Source: Akebia trifoliata (Eukaryota > Streptophyta > Magnoliopsida > Ranunculales > Lardizabalaceae). From it: a stretch of 64,000 nucleotides of DNA. The translations under genes and the position numbers were made by a program. Shown here one piece after another: positions 19,644 through 31,667 of this stretch. The stretch is from positions 17,069,443 through 17,133,442 of the forward strand of contig CM030716.1 in the NCBI GenBank assembly GCA_017979445.1. The letters are read 5' to 3'. Every line of letters begins with the position of its first letter. The stretch's first letter is position 1. The notes beneath the pieces were generated by a model. The model worked only from the letters and a program-made list of their open reading frames with translations, ran no database searches and was not told the origin of the DNA.

Positions 19644-21086
19644 TGGAGAATAGAAGACTCGAGAATAAAGATTAGTCCCTTACCATGAGTACTTGGAAGA
19701 ACTAAGCTCAAACTTCACTAAGATCTCATTTACTTACATGCCACGAGCCAAAAATCAGTTTGCAGATGCATTGGCCACGCTTGCTTCTATGATCAGTATT
19801 TCAAAGGACCTGGTCATCGATCCTATCAAAATTGACGTCCAAGACGAACCAACCTATTGTTTACCAGTGGATATAATAGCGCCCAAGGAGAAATCATGGT
19901 ATTCAGACATCAAGGCATACTTAGAAGACCGAACCATCCATAAGATATAACAGTAAATGAATGAAGGACCATCTAGAGATTGGCAGGTCAATTCTTTCTA
20001 AGTAACGTGACTCTGTTCAAAAAATCACATCACGAGGTTCTTTTCCGTTGCATCACAGAAACAGAAGTCAAACAATTGATCGAGACCGTACATGGTGGAA
20101 TCTGCGGACCTCACATGAATGGTCACATGCTAGCCAAGAAGATCATGAGAATGGGATGTTATTAGACACAATGGAATGTGATTGTTATCAGCACGTTCGT
20201 AAATGCCATCTCTGCCAAATATATGCCAATAAGATTAACGTTTCACCTTCAGAATTTCACAGTATGACTACGCCATGGCCCTTCTTACTTTGGGGCATGG
20301 ACGTTATAGTTTATCCTGGTCGCTATCGATTACTTCACAAAATGAGTAGAAGCTGCATCATATGCCAATGTCACCAAAAGCTATGTATTGAAGTTTGTAA
20401 AGAACAACATCATCTGTCGATATGGGCTTCCCAGCGGATTAGTAACGGACAATGCCAAGAATTTCAAGAACAAGGATATGATCAAGATGTGCGAAGCCTT
20501 CTAAATCACTCATCACAACTCAGTATCTTACAGACCCAAAATGAACGGAATCGTCGAGGCAGCCAACAAAAACATTAAAAGAATCATCGAGAAAATGGCT
20601 GTTACATACAAGGATTGGCACGACGTGTTGCCTTTCGCCCTTCATCCCTATCAGACTTCATTTCGAACCTCAACTAGGGCAACTCCGTACTCGCTGGTAT
20701 ACGGAATGGAAGCAGTCTTACCTATCCAGATCTTAAAAGAAGCAGAGTTAGACGAAACAGAATGGGTTCAAGCTCGGTTCGATCAGTTGAACTTAATAGA
20801 AGAGAAACGGCTTACAACTATCTGTCATGGGCAAATTTACCAATGGCAAATAGCTCGTGCTTATAACAAAAAGGTAAAACCTAGAGATTTCTCGCGAGGA
20901 GACCTTGTTTTGAAGAAAATTTTGCCAATCCAAGAAAACGCTAGGGAAAAATTTTAACCAAACTATGAGGGACCATTTATCGTGAAAAAGGTAATGACGG
21001 GAAGAGCTCTGATTCTCACAGAAATGGACGGACAAGTCTTTTCGCAACCGATCAATGCTGACACTGTCAAGAAATATTTCGCCTGA
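19644..21086 (+). pseudogene. Second RNaseH and integrase remnant of A2
   Basis: The reading frame is scattered over 19693-19950, 19980-20165, 20048-20578 and 20541-20957. Recognisable pieces are FTYMPRAKNQFADALATLASM (20 residues or fewer apart from A1), the integrase HHCC region with KCHLCQIY, and the C-terminal SLVYGMEAVLP. It keeps CCATGGCCCTTCTTAC-like bases near 20274 that A1 has lost, which defines the A1 19-bp deletion. An ESP-type stretch after MEAVLP is shortened. It ends at TGA 21084-21086. Many stops; inactive. Confidence 0.88.
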
Positions 21087-22299
21087 GAACTGATCCTGAG
21101 ATGACGAAAGGCCATCTTTGCTATCCTAAAAATAACTATCTAACCCTAGTCAGCCCTTTTGAGCCATCACATTCATTTCTTAACTTAAGATTATGGCAAG
21201 TCAACGTTATTAAAAAAAAAAAAAGCATCAAAGTACTCCTTGCCTGCATGAGGATAAACTGTGAACGACTAAAAATACAAAAAAAATAAAAAAAGTCAAA
21301 CATCGAATACTTGACCTTGAGCTCGATCCAAATCTCCAGCCTAAACAAGGGAGTACTCGAAGTGTAGAGTAACCGATTTCACGGCTCAACTTGAGTTGCC
21401 GAACCATGAATAGTCATCAGCAAAGTTGAGAGGAGAATCTAGATCGATCATTCAAAAAAGAGTGCCACTATAATAATAGAGTCACTCAGCTCAACTTGAG
21501 TCACCAAGCCACAAAGACAGAGAGGCTCCAAACGAGAAGTGTAATATAAAAATTCAAAAATGCAAGCATAGTCCGAAAAGGCATAGTGAAAACCCGAAAA
21601 GGCACTATGAGTAAAAGAATCAGACTATGGAAAGATCAAAGCCACCGGCACGATGAAAACCCAAAAGGACGTCGATGAGCAAAAATATGGAAATCGGGTC
21701 TGGTGAAAATCATAACTGACACCAAGGGAAATAAAGAAAAAAAATATTAACTCCTGGCCGACATGAATATAAACTGTGAATGGCAAAAATTTCCCAAAAT
21801 TCCAAGTCCCACGCTCAATCGATATTCACCCAGTACTGGGACACTGGGGATGACTCTAAAAAGAGCCAAAGAGCTACTAACATCTATATCCTCAGTAATT
21901 GGAAAAAACACAAAAATCATTGAAGTAACCAAGGTTTTTCAAAAATGTTCATATTCTGCATCTTCAATATTTATTCGACAAAGACAAATCACAAAAATTC
22001 AAACGTTTTCAAAATTACTATTCTGGCCGATGATGAAAAATCTAGGATTGATTCTAACTTCATGTTTCCAAAGAAATAGATACACCTGAGGCCAAATAAG
22101 TAAAAAACCTATTTTCTTTTCATTTCAAAAGTTTCACACTACAAAAAGAAAATACAAAAATATATGGTGCCAATCACACTTCTCGATCAAATCTCTCTTC
22201 TAAGGCATGAATTCAGGCAGCTTGCCCCATCATCACCACCTCAGCATCTGAAGCATCACGACTCACTAGGTAAGACGTGAAGGCATCAAAACAGGGACC
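21087..22299 (+). other. A2 3' region before the captured gene
   Basis: Counterpart of A1 14610-16178, without a gene. It carries the compensated stem-loops at 21582-21609 (CATAGTG/CACTATG, loop AAAACCCGAAAAGG), 21651-21674 (CGATG/CGTCG) and 21701-21724 (TGGTG/CACCA), the first and third with stems that differ from A1. Confidence 0.7.
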
Positions 22300-22775
22300 T
22301 TGAGCAAGTCCCTCCTGAGATCACTCTCTGGGCCAACTAAGGCAGATAACCTATTGATCATCGAACTTGTAGTTGGAGCAATGGAAGAGCTTATAAGAAT
22401 GACCCAACTATGGGAACCGTTGTGGGTGCATAGCCTTGATCATGCTTATGAGATTCTAAGTGAAGATGAGTACATGCAAACATTCCCAAGAAGAATTGGA
22501 CTGAAACCTTTTGGATTGAAAACAGAAGCTTTTCGAGAAACTACCGTTGTTATCATTAATCACATTAACCTTGTTGAGATCCTCATGGATGTGAATCAAT
22601 GGTCGAATATATTTTCTAACATTATTTTAAGCGCCATCACTCTAGAAGTCCTATCAACGGGCATAGCAGGAAACTATAAAGGAGCACTTCAAGTGATGAC
22701 ATCAGAATATCAAGTCCCTTCACCTATGATTCCGACTCGAGAGAGTTTCTTGGTAAGGTATTGTAAACAACATGC
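22300..22775 (+). pseudogene. Captured HD-ZIP IV START fragment, 5' part (A2)
   Basis: An open frame from LLRSLSGPTKAD through IRMTQLWEPLWV, EDEYMQTFP, INLVEILMDVNQWS, GIAGNYKGALQVMTSEYQVP and PTRESFLVRYCKQHA. It stops exactly where B1 inserted; the last bases CATGC are the left target duplication. This copy retains START sequence that A1 deleted, so the original capture was longer than either copy. Confidence 0.95.
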
Positions 22776-23909
22776 TGTAGACACCTCATTTTTGCATCTG
22801 CCTAATTAATCAACTCGTCAACCCGATCACAACGATTCCTAATGATGGATGTTATTTCCATTGCTTTATTTTGTTACCAATAATGTTTCAGAAATCCGGA
22901 TGAGGTATCTCGAACTGATAAACTATAGAAACCACGCTACGCTAGGAAAATATGACTTCAGAAATATAAAAATCATCATTTTTCAGACAAAAAGAAGCTT
23001 CACGATAAAAATCACTAAAAATTGACTAAATTACCAAAATACCCCTAACATCAAAACAACCCTAGAGCCTACATTACGCTTAGGAAAACTCTTTCGAACA
23101 CATAAAATAACAAATCGGAACTAAATAAATCATTCCACTAATTTTAACAGAATTCGACAAAATTACGAAAATGCCCCTCATAAAGTTCATGATCATTTCA
23201 CACAAAAAATTTCATAAATGATACAAACTAATATTTCCATTGAATTCCTTATGAAAAATCGATTCTAAAACATCCTAGAACATTAAAAATCGACTTAAAA
23301 TGTGAAAAGTCCTCACGAGGGGCAAAACGGTAATTTCACAATTTTCATAATTAAAAATTTTGAAATTAATAAATAAAACATTAAATAATTAAAGTGAAAT
23401 ATTAATGAAATTAATTTAAAATTTTGAATTAAAAAAATCGATCAATCGGACTTTCACGTAAAATTGTTAAGGGTTAGTAAGATATTTCTTTAAACACCCC
23501 TCCATTTGGGGGTCCAAAGAATTAAAGATATTTTAGAGGGGGGTTCTCCAAAAATTTAAAGTCAATCAAGTAAGACTAAGGTCAAGGTATTAAAGTCAAT
23601 CAAGTGAGACTGAAGTCAAAATTAAAGTCAATTAAGCAAGACTAAAGTCAAGATATTAAAAGTCAATCAATTAAGACTAAAGTCAAAATATTAAAAGTCA
23701 ATCAAATAAGACCAAAAGTCAAAATCATAATAGAGTTCTAATTAAATAATAACTCTATCTAATAGAGTTCTAATTAAAACACAACTCCCCCTAAAACAAT
23801 TCTAATTAAAACACAACTCTACCTAAAACAATTCTAACTAAAACACAATTCTAATTAAAAGAACTCTAATTAAACACTAACTCTATCAAAATCAACCCCT
23901 AAAAAAATC

Positions 23910-23918
23910 TATAAATAG
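23910..23918 (+). promoter_or_regulatory. TATA box of B1 5' LTR
   Basis: TATAAATAG, with a copy in the 3' LTR at 35717-35725. B2 has TATAAATA on the minus strand at 47482-47489 and 58031-58038. Conserved position upstream of the stem-loop supports a core promoter. Confidence 0.7.
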
Positions 23919-24328
23919 AGGTGCTCACACTCTATTTTCGTATCAAATCATAAACCCTAAGAGAAGTAGGTCTAAAAGCCCCCTAGCCTCCCAAAAACCC
24001 TAGTTTTGGAGTCCCAACTCCTTACCTAACATCCCTTCTTCGATCTTTGCCTAAAAAACACCTAAAAGCCCTCCAAAAATACCCCAAAATCCATTAACAA
24101 ACTTGAAAAATTTAGATCTAAGAAAGAAGAGATACCTTGTCTCGGAGATCGAAAATCAAATCCGGAGACAGAACGAAGCAAGGAGTACGGTACAAGGAAC
24201 AATTTTTGTCGGATCTGAGGGAACAAGGTCTTTGCTATTGAAAAGGTATAATTTTTTTTTATATTATTATCTAGGTTTTTAGCAATGTAATTTGTTTGGG
24301 AAGTTAGTAGAGACCGGCTTTGGCCGGG

Positions 24329-24359
24329 CGGGGTTGGTGCCTTACACCTTCCAACCCCG
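24329..24359 (+). other. LTR stem-loop, family B form
   Basis: CGGGGTTGG and CCAACCCCG (9 bp, perfect) enclose TGCCTTACACCTT, one base off the common loop. Other copies: 36140-36169 (12-nt loop), 47041-47071 and 57589-57619 (B2, minus), and 3855-3885 (solo LTR, minus). The stem is unrelated to the A1 stem while the loop is shared. Confidence 0.8.
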
Positions 24360-24483
24360 TAACATGATCCCCGAATTTATTTTCTTCTGTTCTATATTAG
24401 TTCTTTATCTATTTAGAGTCATTGATCGGTTCCTAGACCGTAATAACTAGGTGGCGACTCCTAAACCTCAAGGGTCAAAAGCG

Positions 24484-24504
24484 GATCCGCGTACCCCGCG
24501 GATC
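24484..24504 (+). other. GC-rich hairpin at the LTR end (family B)
   Basis: GATCCGCG and CGCGGATC flank a 5-nt loop (TACCC here, CACCC in the 3' LTR at 36294-36314). It lies within the last 35 bp of every B LTR, including B2 and the solo LTR, in otherwise A/T-rich DNA. Confidence 0.6.
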
Positions 24505-24517
24505 GAGGGCGCTTTCA

Positions 24518-24536
24518 GTGGCGACTCCACTGGGAA
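24518..24536 (+). promoter_or_regulatory. Primer binding site of B1
   Basis: GTGGCGACTCCACTGGGAA starts directly after the LTR. It shares TGGCGACTCCACTGGG with A1, so both probably use the same tRNA primer. Confidence 0.8.
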
Positions 24537-24770
24537 CTATTGAGGATCAAACTTGAAAAACCCCAAGTATGGGAGCATTGCCAAGATGACCTAGCTTTTT
24601 TTTATTATTTAGTTCGATTTATTTTATTTATTTTTTCTGTTTATTTATTTTTGTGACTTGATTGTAGATGATTTTGGGTATTGCATTTTTTTTTTCAATT
24701 AAGGATCACTTTTTGATGACCCATAAATAATGAAAGATTCAAATTGACATATGAAAATGATGGAATGATG

Positions 24771-25541
24771 AAGGTTGGGACAGTAATGTTAAAACATTTT
24801 TACAAAATATTCTAGTGAGAATTAAGTCTGGAAACCTTTAATAAAACGTAGATCTCATCAAGTAGATTAATTTAGAACCTGATTTCACTCAATTTCGTTA
24901 TCGGAAACCTTAGATATCATCGATGCAAGTTCAATCTGTAAATCTGGAATTATTGTTGAATGAAGGTTGGGACAGCAATGTTAAAACGTTTTTACAGAAT
25001 ATTCTAGTGAGAATTAAGTCTGGGACCCTATTAATAAAATGTAGATCTCATCGAGTAAATTAATTTAGAACCTGATTTCACTCAATTTCATTATCGAAAG
25101 CCTTAGATATCATCGATGCAAGTTCAATCTGTAAATCTGGAGTTGTTGTTGAATGAAGGTTGGGATAGCAATGTTAAAACGTTTTTATAGAATATTCTAA
25201 TGAGAATTAAGTCTGGGAACCTATTAATAAAATGTAGATCTCATCGAGAAAATTAATTTAGAACTTTATTTCACTCAATTTCATTATCAGAAGCCTTAGA
25301 TATCATCGATGCAAGTTCAATCTGTAAATCTGGAATTATTTATGAATGAAGGTTGGGATAGCAATGTTAAAACGTTTTTACAGAACATTCTAGTGAGAAC
25401 TAAGTCTGGGCACCTATTAATAAAATGTAGATCTCATCGAGAAGATTAATTTAGAATTTGAGTTCACTTGATTTCGTTATCAGGAGCCTTTGATATCATC
25501 GATGTAAGTTCGGATTGTATTTTCTTAATTCACAGAAAATC
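24771..25541 (+). repeat. 193-bp tandem repeat in the B1 leader
   Basis: Four units begin AAGGTTGGGA at 24771, 24963, 25156 and 25349. B2 has unrelated sequence at the corresponding place (55450-57330). Nothing coding; 24537-24770 and 25542-25874 also hold no gene. Confidence 0.88.
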
Positions 25542-25874
25542 CGAATTTATCTAATGTTAGCACAATTAATGTTCCTGAGAGTGAGCTCATCTCAACCACT
25601 GTCATTCTATCATCAATGTAACATCTATTGGAATCTCGATTTATTTTGGATCACCCAAAAATAACCTTTGATTGGACCATAGACAACAAATTTGTGGGCC
25701 TTTTTAATGTTGGATCAGATTAATTATTATTTGTGTTATATGCCCATATAATGTGCCATGATCTCTACAGATATATTTGTGATGTGTTTGCTTTCATCGT
25801 AATTTCGATGTGATGGGTTTTGTATTATTTTCTTAATCAATATTCATTTGATATCCATATGTGATGACATAATT

Positions 25875-26880
25875 TGGCCCATGGGCCCATGTGTTTGGAA
25901 AAGGCCCCGGGCACACCCCACCCTGTTTTGCACACACCACATGCACGTTTACTGTTTTGCACACTTACACGTCCTATATAGCCAACGTGGCACTAGTGCG
26001 TGGCCCGATCTCTTCGGAGATGCGACGTCATTCATGAAAACTACAACTCCAGTCACGTACCTTAGGGTATATCAAACTGGGGCATCAATACCGTCTAATC
26101 AGGTGATTCTGAGAGATGTATTGATGCACCCAGGCTGGAGCGACCTGAGCCTTTTACCTATTGTGAGCCACACAGTCACATGTCCCGATTGCCAACGTAG
26201 TACTAGTACGTGGTCGGTCTCCTCGTGGGATGCTAAACCATTTATGAAAGCTACAACTCTTCACTCGTACCCATAGGTATGTAAAAGATAATCTAAGTAT
26301 ATCAATTGCACTTCTTGGTCAAAACCAGTGCCTAAGAGAGATCTTGCCCCGCTGTACCCTACTGTACGAGGGGGATAGACTACGTCTATTCTAGACGAGA
26401 GGTATTTAAGTGGGCCCTTGCTCAGCATCGTGCGCCACTTCTCAACTGGAGATCAAGCTGGTTGTTTTTGGCTTCAGAGAAGTGGGTTGAGGTTTTAGAT
26501 TATCACCTATACTGTATATCAAACCAAGTCACCACGTATCGAAAGGTATATAGGTGTGCTTGGACAAGGGTGGCCAGATAAAAATGCATTGCACGTAAGC
26601 TTAGAGTCTAAAAACCTTTCCTGTAGGTCACGACTCGAACTTATCGTGGGTGTTCTCGGGTTGTTTATTGAATGGAACCTTTGGATTGATGAATGTATGT
26701 GAATGATGTGAATGATGAGATCAGAGTGTATGATTGTCCCCAAAAATCAAAAATGTTATTTTTGAAAATTAAAATAGGTGCACCAACCCAATAAAAAATC
26801 CATTTTAAACTTGACCCAGTCCATCTCGATCCAACAATCATTATGGGCTGAGCCATTTGAATCAAAATGAAATTCAAACT
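25875..26880 (+). other. Conserved leader module of B1
   Basis: Counterpart of A1 1660-2690 and B2 54190-55235. The palindromes GCACTAGTGC (25990-25999) and GTACTAGTAC (26200-26209) are again 210 bp apart. A continuous 142-codon frame at 25848-26276 exists only here and is broken in A1, so I do not call it a gene. Confidence 0.7.
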
Positions 26881-26905
26881 TTTTTCTGATTCGGATTTTA
26901 AACCC

Positions 26906-27689
26906 ATTTTAAAAGAAGAAAAATGTTTTTCAGAAGAAAAATATTTTCCAGAAGAGAAATGCTTTTCAAAAGTAAAATATTTTCCGGAAGAATAAGATTT
27001 CCCAAAAGGAAATGCTTTCCCAAAAAATTTTCTAAAAGAAAATATTTTCTAAAAAAAAAAAGAAAAGGAATAAAAATATTTTTCAGAAAAAAATGGTTTA
27101 CAAAAAATCTATTTTTGCATGAAAAATTATTGAAATATGTTTGTGGAAGTTGTTATTCAATGAAAACATTTTTTGTCAATATTTTTCAAGAGTGCAATAA
27201 AATTATTTTTCTGAATAATCATTACATTAATGAATTATTTAATGAATTGGTGCATAGAATTCAATAAAATCTCATGGTTCGTTTAAAATGTTATCAAGGG
27301 GGTAATCCTGGAATTGATTAAATTCACTTTCAATGAGGTTTAAGGGTTATCATTATATCTAAGCTCAATCGTCCATCATCTAGCTAGGGTTGTAAATCCG
27401 GTCAGTTATAGTAAACGTCAATATCAAGTCAACAGTGAGAAATGACCTCAAAATTTCTCAATATTGCCCAGTTGTTCTTTAAAGATCACAGTGCCTCAGT
27501 CATGCCGGTTGTAAGCAATGTCTCAGTCATCAGTCCTAATCAAGCCCGGTGTGGGTACTTGTCTTGAGTTTTCATGAGTCATTTGGGTTAACTCGAGTCC
27601 TTTTTTCCAGCAAGGTCATGTCTTCCTTAGATTGAGTCTACTCTTTCCTATTGAGTCAAGTTAGTTCATCGAGTCTATAGAGGTGTCTG
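26906..27689 (+). other. Purine-rich repeat and post-ORF1 spacer of B1
   Basis: 26906-27120 is a degenerate TTTTCCAGAAGAAAAAT-type repeat. From about 27140 the sequence resembles A1 5630-5740 (after ORF1), so ORF1 is missing between these two parts. The rest to 27689 has no gene and matches B2 53351-53900. Confidence 0.6.
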
Positions 27690-28790
27690 TTGCCCCCATC
27701 TGAAATTGATCGGATAAAGGAAATTTTTGAATACCTCGAGCGCATTAACGAATTAACTAATAATTTGATAGATTTCGTTTCTGAACAAGAAGATAAGAGT
27801 CGGGCTCAACCTTTAATCGAGAAAGAAAAGGTCTTTGACCTCGAAACAAAAAATAATTCATAAAGAGATTCAAATAGAAACCATCTTATCCCTAGAGGAA
27901 CACGAGGGGATAATGAATTTACTTAGAAATTTCAAAAGACTTGTTCGTGTGATCATATGAGGGTATGTTAGGTACAAGCTTGGGTGTTGTTCAACATGGA
28001 ATAGATACTCGTCTATATCAATGGAATCAAAGAAGATGTTATAAAATGTATCAGCGCTATCCTCACTACATCTTGAGTTGCAAATCACATATTATCAGTC
28101 AATATGGGGATACCTTTTGAACTGATCTCTGATAATGGGTCGTACTTCAAAGCATAAATCATTACTCTGTGTTTAAAGTTGAAGATCCGGAAGCACAAAT
28201 CATCCCCCTACCGTCCTCAGATCAATGGAACGATTGAAGTAGTTAGTAAGAGTCTCAAGACTATCATCAGGAAAATGTGTCAATCACATCGAGATTGGTC
28301 AGAAAAATTATCATTCACGCTATGGACATATCGAACTTCAATTCGATCCTCTGCTGGAGCTACTCCCTACTCCTTAGTGTATGCCATGGAAGCAGTCTTG
28401 CCAGTTAAAATGGAAATTTCGTCTCCCAGGGTCTTGTTGAAAAATCATTTGTTAGAAACAGATTGGGTTCGTCAACAGTATGAAGAATTAAACTTGATCG
28501 AAGAAAACGAGTTAAAGTCCTGTACCACGTGCAAGCTTATCTAAGAAGAGTCACCCGTGCATTTGACAAAAAGGTCAAAACTCATCATTTACAAGTCAAG
28601 GATTTAACTATCAGACTTCAAAGAAAATTGAACACTACTCCTCGACTATAGGAGAAAGTCTGAACCCAATTGGAGAAATTCATTCATTAAGGAAATACTT
28701 TCTGAAAAAGTCGTCACACTTCAAGATAATGATGGAAGTGAACTACAAGAACCAACCTACCTTGACCAAATCAAATGGTACTACATTTAA
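27690..28790 (+). pseudogene. Collapsed pol remnant of B1 (pro-RT linker joined to integrase)
   Basis: It starts with the acidic linker that precedes RT (EIDRIKEIFEYLERINELT) and passes through LSLEEHEGIM. It then jumps, with no RT or RNaseH, to integrase core and C-terminus: ISDNGSYF, SSPYRPQINGTIE (frame 28179-28544), TPYSLVYAMEAVLP and WVRQQYEELNLIEE. Frame breaks and stops are frequent. B2 has the same junctions at 52220-53350, so the deletion predates both and defines a non-autonomous subfamily. Confidence 0.85.
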
Positions 28791-30274
28791 AGAGGCCATT
28801 TTTGGCCGAATCAATTTTCCTACTACTAGTTCATTATCTCCTTTCTCAACCCCTTTACAGCCTGTTCAAAAAGAGAAAAAATACGCCTTTTATTTCTTAG
28901 CCTGATTACCTAACCCAGGGGAGGGAAAAATTCGAACTATGTCTTGGTCTGCTCCCAAAATTTTGGGGTACGTAGGCAACCTGAGAAGTTACTTCAGGCC
29001 CGACCACATCAAAATAAAAAAAAATAGATTCCAAAAAAAAAAAAAAAATTTAAAATGAAAAAAATTCAAAAGAAAAAGAAATATCATCTAAAATGGGGAA
29101 GAAAATTCAAGAAAAAAATCTTAAATGAAATGCCACACAAGGGGCATTTGGGTTTTTGAGCCTCGAAATTCCTTTCTTTTTATACCCAGTTCTAAGCCCA
29201 CCTATAAAAGTCCTCCTAAGTACCGTACAAAAAGTCAAGGAAGATAGCAAAGCATAATCAGACAGTAACTCTAGAAGATCAAAAAAAAAATAATAATAAT
29301 AATGATGAAGCCTGCAAAATTGAAAACCCAAAAAGGGCGGCTTAGGCAAAAATTAAGGCAAGCTCGCAAAGTTGAAAATCTGAAAGGTCAACTTTGACAA
29401 CAATCAGAGTTGAGAAAAAAAGAAGAAAAAGTTCGCTAGATCGAAAACCTGAAAAGGCGATCTAGGCAAAAGTTAGAGCAAGCTTGATAGATTGAAAACC
29501 TGAAAAGGCGGTCTAGGCAAAACTTAGAGCAACAATGAAAAATAGAAGAAAATCCCAAGCTGAGAACGGTCCGAGCTGAAACGTCAGAAGTCCGAATAAT
29601 CAAGGTCAATACTTAGTTTAAACCAGGCATAGACTCGGAAGCCACAAGTATCTTGTCTACGATTGATCTGAAAATTCTTACTTCCCCAAGTGAACCAAGG
29701 GAGAGAAGAATGAATTCTATGATGAGTCTCAAAAGGAAAATAATTTTGTTTTCTTGAACCTGACTCAAAACCTTCAATAAAATTAATCAAAATTAAAAGT
29801 TGGATCTTTATTGCGCTTGTAGTAATCAAAAATTTTAAACCTTCATACAATGGGCATTTTTCATTTTCCTCTAATATGTAGTTTCCCCTTATACTAGGGG
29901 TATTTTTTTTATTTTTGCATGATGTATTCAATTATTTTCAATGCCATGTTTATTGTCAAACTTGGGGCATTTTATTTTTGAGCAATGTTAATCCTAAAAG
30001 ATAATGAGAACCCCAAACTTAAGGTTATCCTCTTGATAATAGTTTTTCGAAGAACCCTTGAGGTTCAAAAGAAATAAAAACTCAGGTTTTAAATTCATAA
30101 AACTTTTGGATAAAACCTTGAGGTTCAAACAAATGCATTTTGGATCTCACATAGGATAGGGCATTCATTCTGTCCCAGATCTATTCATTCCCAGATTCAA
30201 CCCCTCTTTTTTAAATTTCATTTTCAATCGTTCTTTTCCAGATTTATTCCTTCATTCTCAGTTTTACTCAGCCA
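28791..30274 (+). other. B1 3' region with stem-loop series
   Basis: No gene. Stem-loops with 14-nt loops: 29367-29396 (CAAAGTTG/CAACTTTG, loop AAAATCTGAAAGGT), 29436-29465 (CTAGATCG/CGATCTAG, loop AAAACCTGAAAAGG) and 29488-29515 (TAGATTG/CGGTCTA, two G-U pairs). 29517-30274 shows only A/T-rich unique sequence similar to B2 50716-51470. Confidence 0.7.
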
Positions 30275-31570
30275 GATGCCGTCGAGGGCTTTCTCGGAAT
30301 TATGCTCAGTTGCCGTCGAGGGCTTTCTCGGAACTATGTTCAGTTATCGCCGAGGATTTACTTGGAACTATGCTCAGATACCGCCAAGGGTTTTCTTGGA
30401 ATTATGCTCAGATGCCGCCTAGGGTTTTCTCGGAACAATGCTTAGATGCCGCCAAGGGTTTTCTTGGAACTATGCTGAGATACCGCCAAGGGTTTTCTTG
30501 GAATTATGCTCAGATGCCGCCGAGGGTTTTCTCGGAATTATGCTTAGATGCCGCCAAGGGTTTTCTTGGAACTATGCTCAGATACTGCCAAGGGTTTTCT
30601 TGGAATTATGCTCAGATGCCGCCGAGGGTTTTCTCGGAATTATGCTCAGATGCCGCCAAGGGTTTTCTTGGAACTATGCTCAGATACCGCCAAGGGTTTT
30701 CTTGGAATTATGCTCAGATGCCGCCGAGGGTTTTCTAGGAACTATGCTCAGATGCCGCCGAGGGTTTTCTCGGAATTATGCTCAGATGCCGCCGCCAAGG
30801 GTTTTCTTGAAATTATGCTCAGATGCCGTCGAGGGTTTTCTCGGAACTATGCTCAGGTACTGCCGAGGGTTTTCTCGAAATTATGCTCAGATGCCGCCAA
30901 GGGTTTTCTTGGAATTATGCTCAGTTGCAGCCAAGGGTTTTCTTGGAATTATGCTCAGATGCCGCCAAGGGTTTTCTTGAAACTATGCTCAGATACCGTC
31001 AAGGGTTTTCTTGGAATTATGCTCAGATGCCGCCGAGGGTTTTCTCGAAACTATGCTCAGTTACCGCCAAGGGTTTTTCTCGGAATTATGCTCAGATGCC
31101 GTCAAGGGTTTTCTTGGAATTATGCTCAGTTGCCGCCAAAGGTTTTCTTGGAACTATGCTCAAATACCGCCAAGGGTTTTCTTGGAATTATGCTCAGATG
31201 CCGCAGAGGGTTTTCTCGGAACTATGCTCAGATGCCGCCGAGGGTTTTCTCGGAATTATGCTCAGATGCCGCCAAGGGTTTTCTTGAAATTATGCTCAAA
31301 TGCCGCCGAGGGTTTTCTCGAAATTATGCTCAGATACCGCCAAGGGTTTTCTTGGAATTATGCTCAGTTACCGCCGAGGATTTTCTCAGAATTATGCTCA
31401 GATGCCGCCGAGGGTTTTCTCGGAATTATGCTCATTTACCGCCGAGGTTTTCTCGGAATTATACTCAGATGCCACCGAGGGTTTTCTCGGAATTATGCTC
31501 AGATGCCGCCGAGGGTTTTCTCGGAACTATGCTCAGATACCGCCGAGGGTTTCTCGGAATTATACTCGAT
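30275..31570 (+). repeat. 34-bp minisatellite with hairpin units (B1)
   Basis: About 38 units. Each has a 5-bp stem around GGTTTT in two forms, CCGAG..CTCGG and CCAAG..CTTGG, almost never mixed; exceptions lie near 30350 and 30418. Because 34 is not a multiple of 3, all three frames stay open and give repetitive NYAQMPPRVF and LCSDAAEGFLG peptides that I do not regard as proteins. Ogre-type elements are known for tandem repeats in this 3' position. Confidence 0.92.
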
Positions 31571-31667
31571 TTATGCTAAGCTTAGCTCAATTTATATTCA
31601 TTTTGTGCTTAGATTTTACTCAAATTCTTTGAAATCTATCTCAGATTTTAAGTCCACACACTTGCAC

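Larger units (their letters stand above)
22776..24517 (+). repeat. B1 5' LTR (1742 bp)
   Basis: It ends GCTTTCA before the PBS. A run of degenerate direct repeats based on AAAGTCAATCAA..AAGACTAAAGTCAA (23560-23740) lies upstream of the TATA box and may be promoter-proximal enhancer-like repeats. The stem-loop at 24329-24359 and a GC-rich terminal hairpin at 24484-24504 follow. Confidence 0.95.

Noticed and set aside
25848..26276. 142-codon ORF in the B1 leader
   Set aside because: The aligned regions of A1 and B2 have stops and shifts; conservation is at the nucleotide level only.
30275..31570. CRISPR-like appearance of regularly spaced palindromic repeats
   Set aside because: Units are contiguous, with no unique spacers, in plant retrotransposon DNA.
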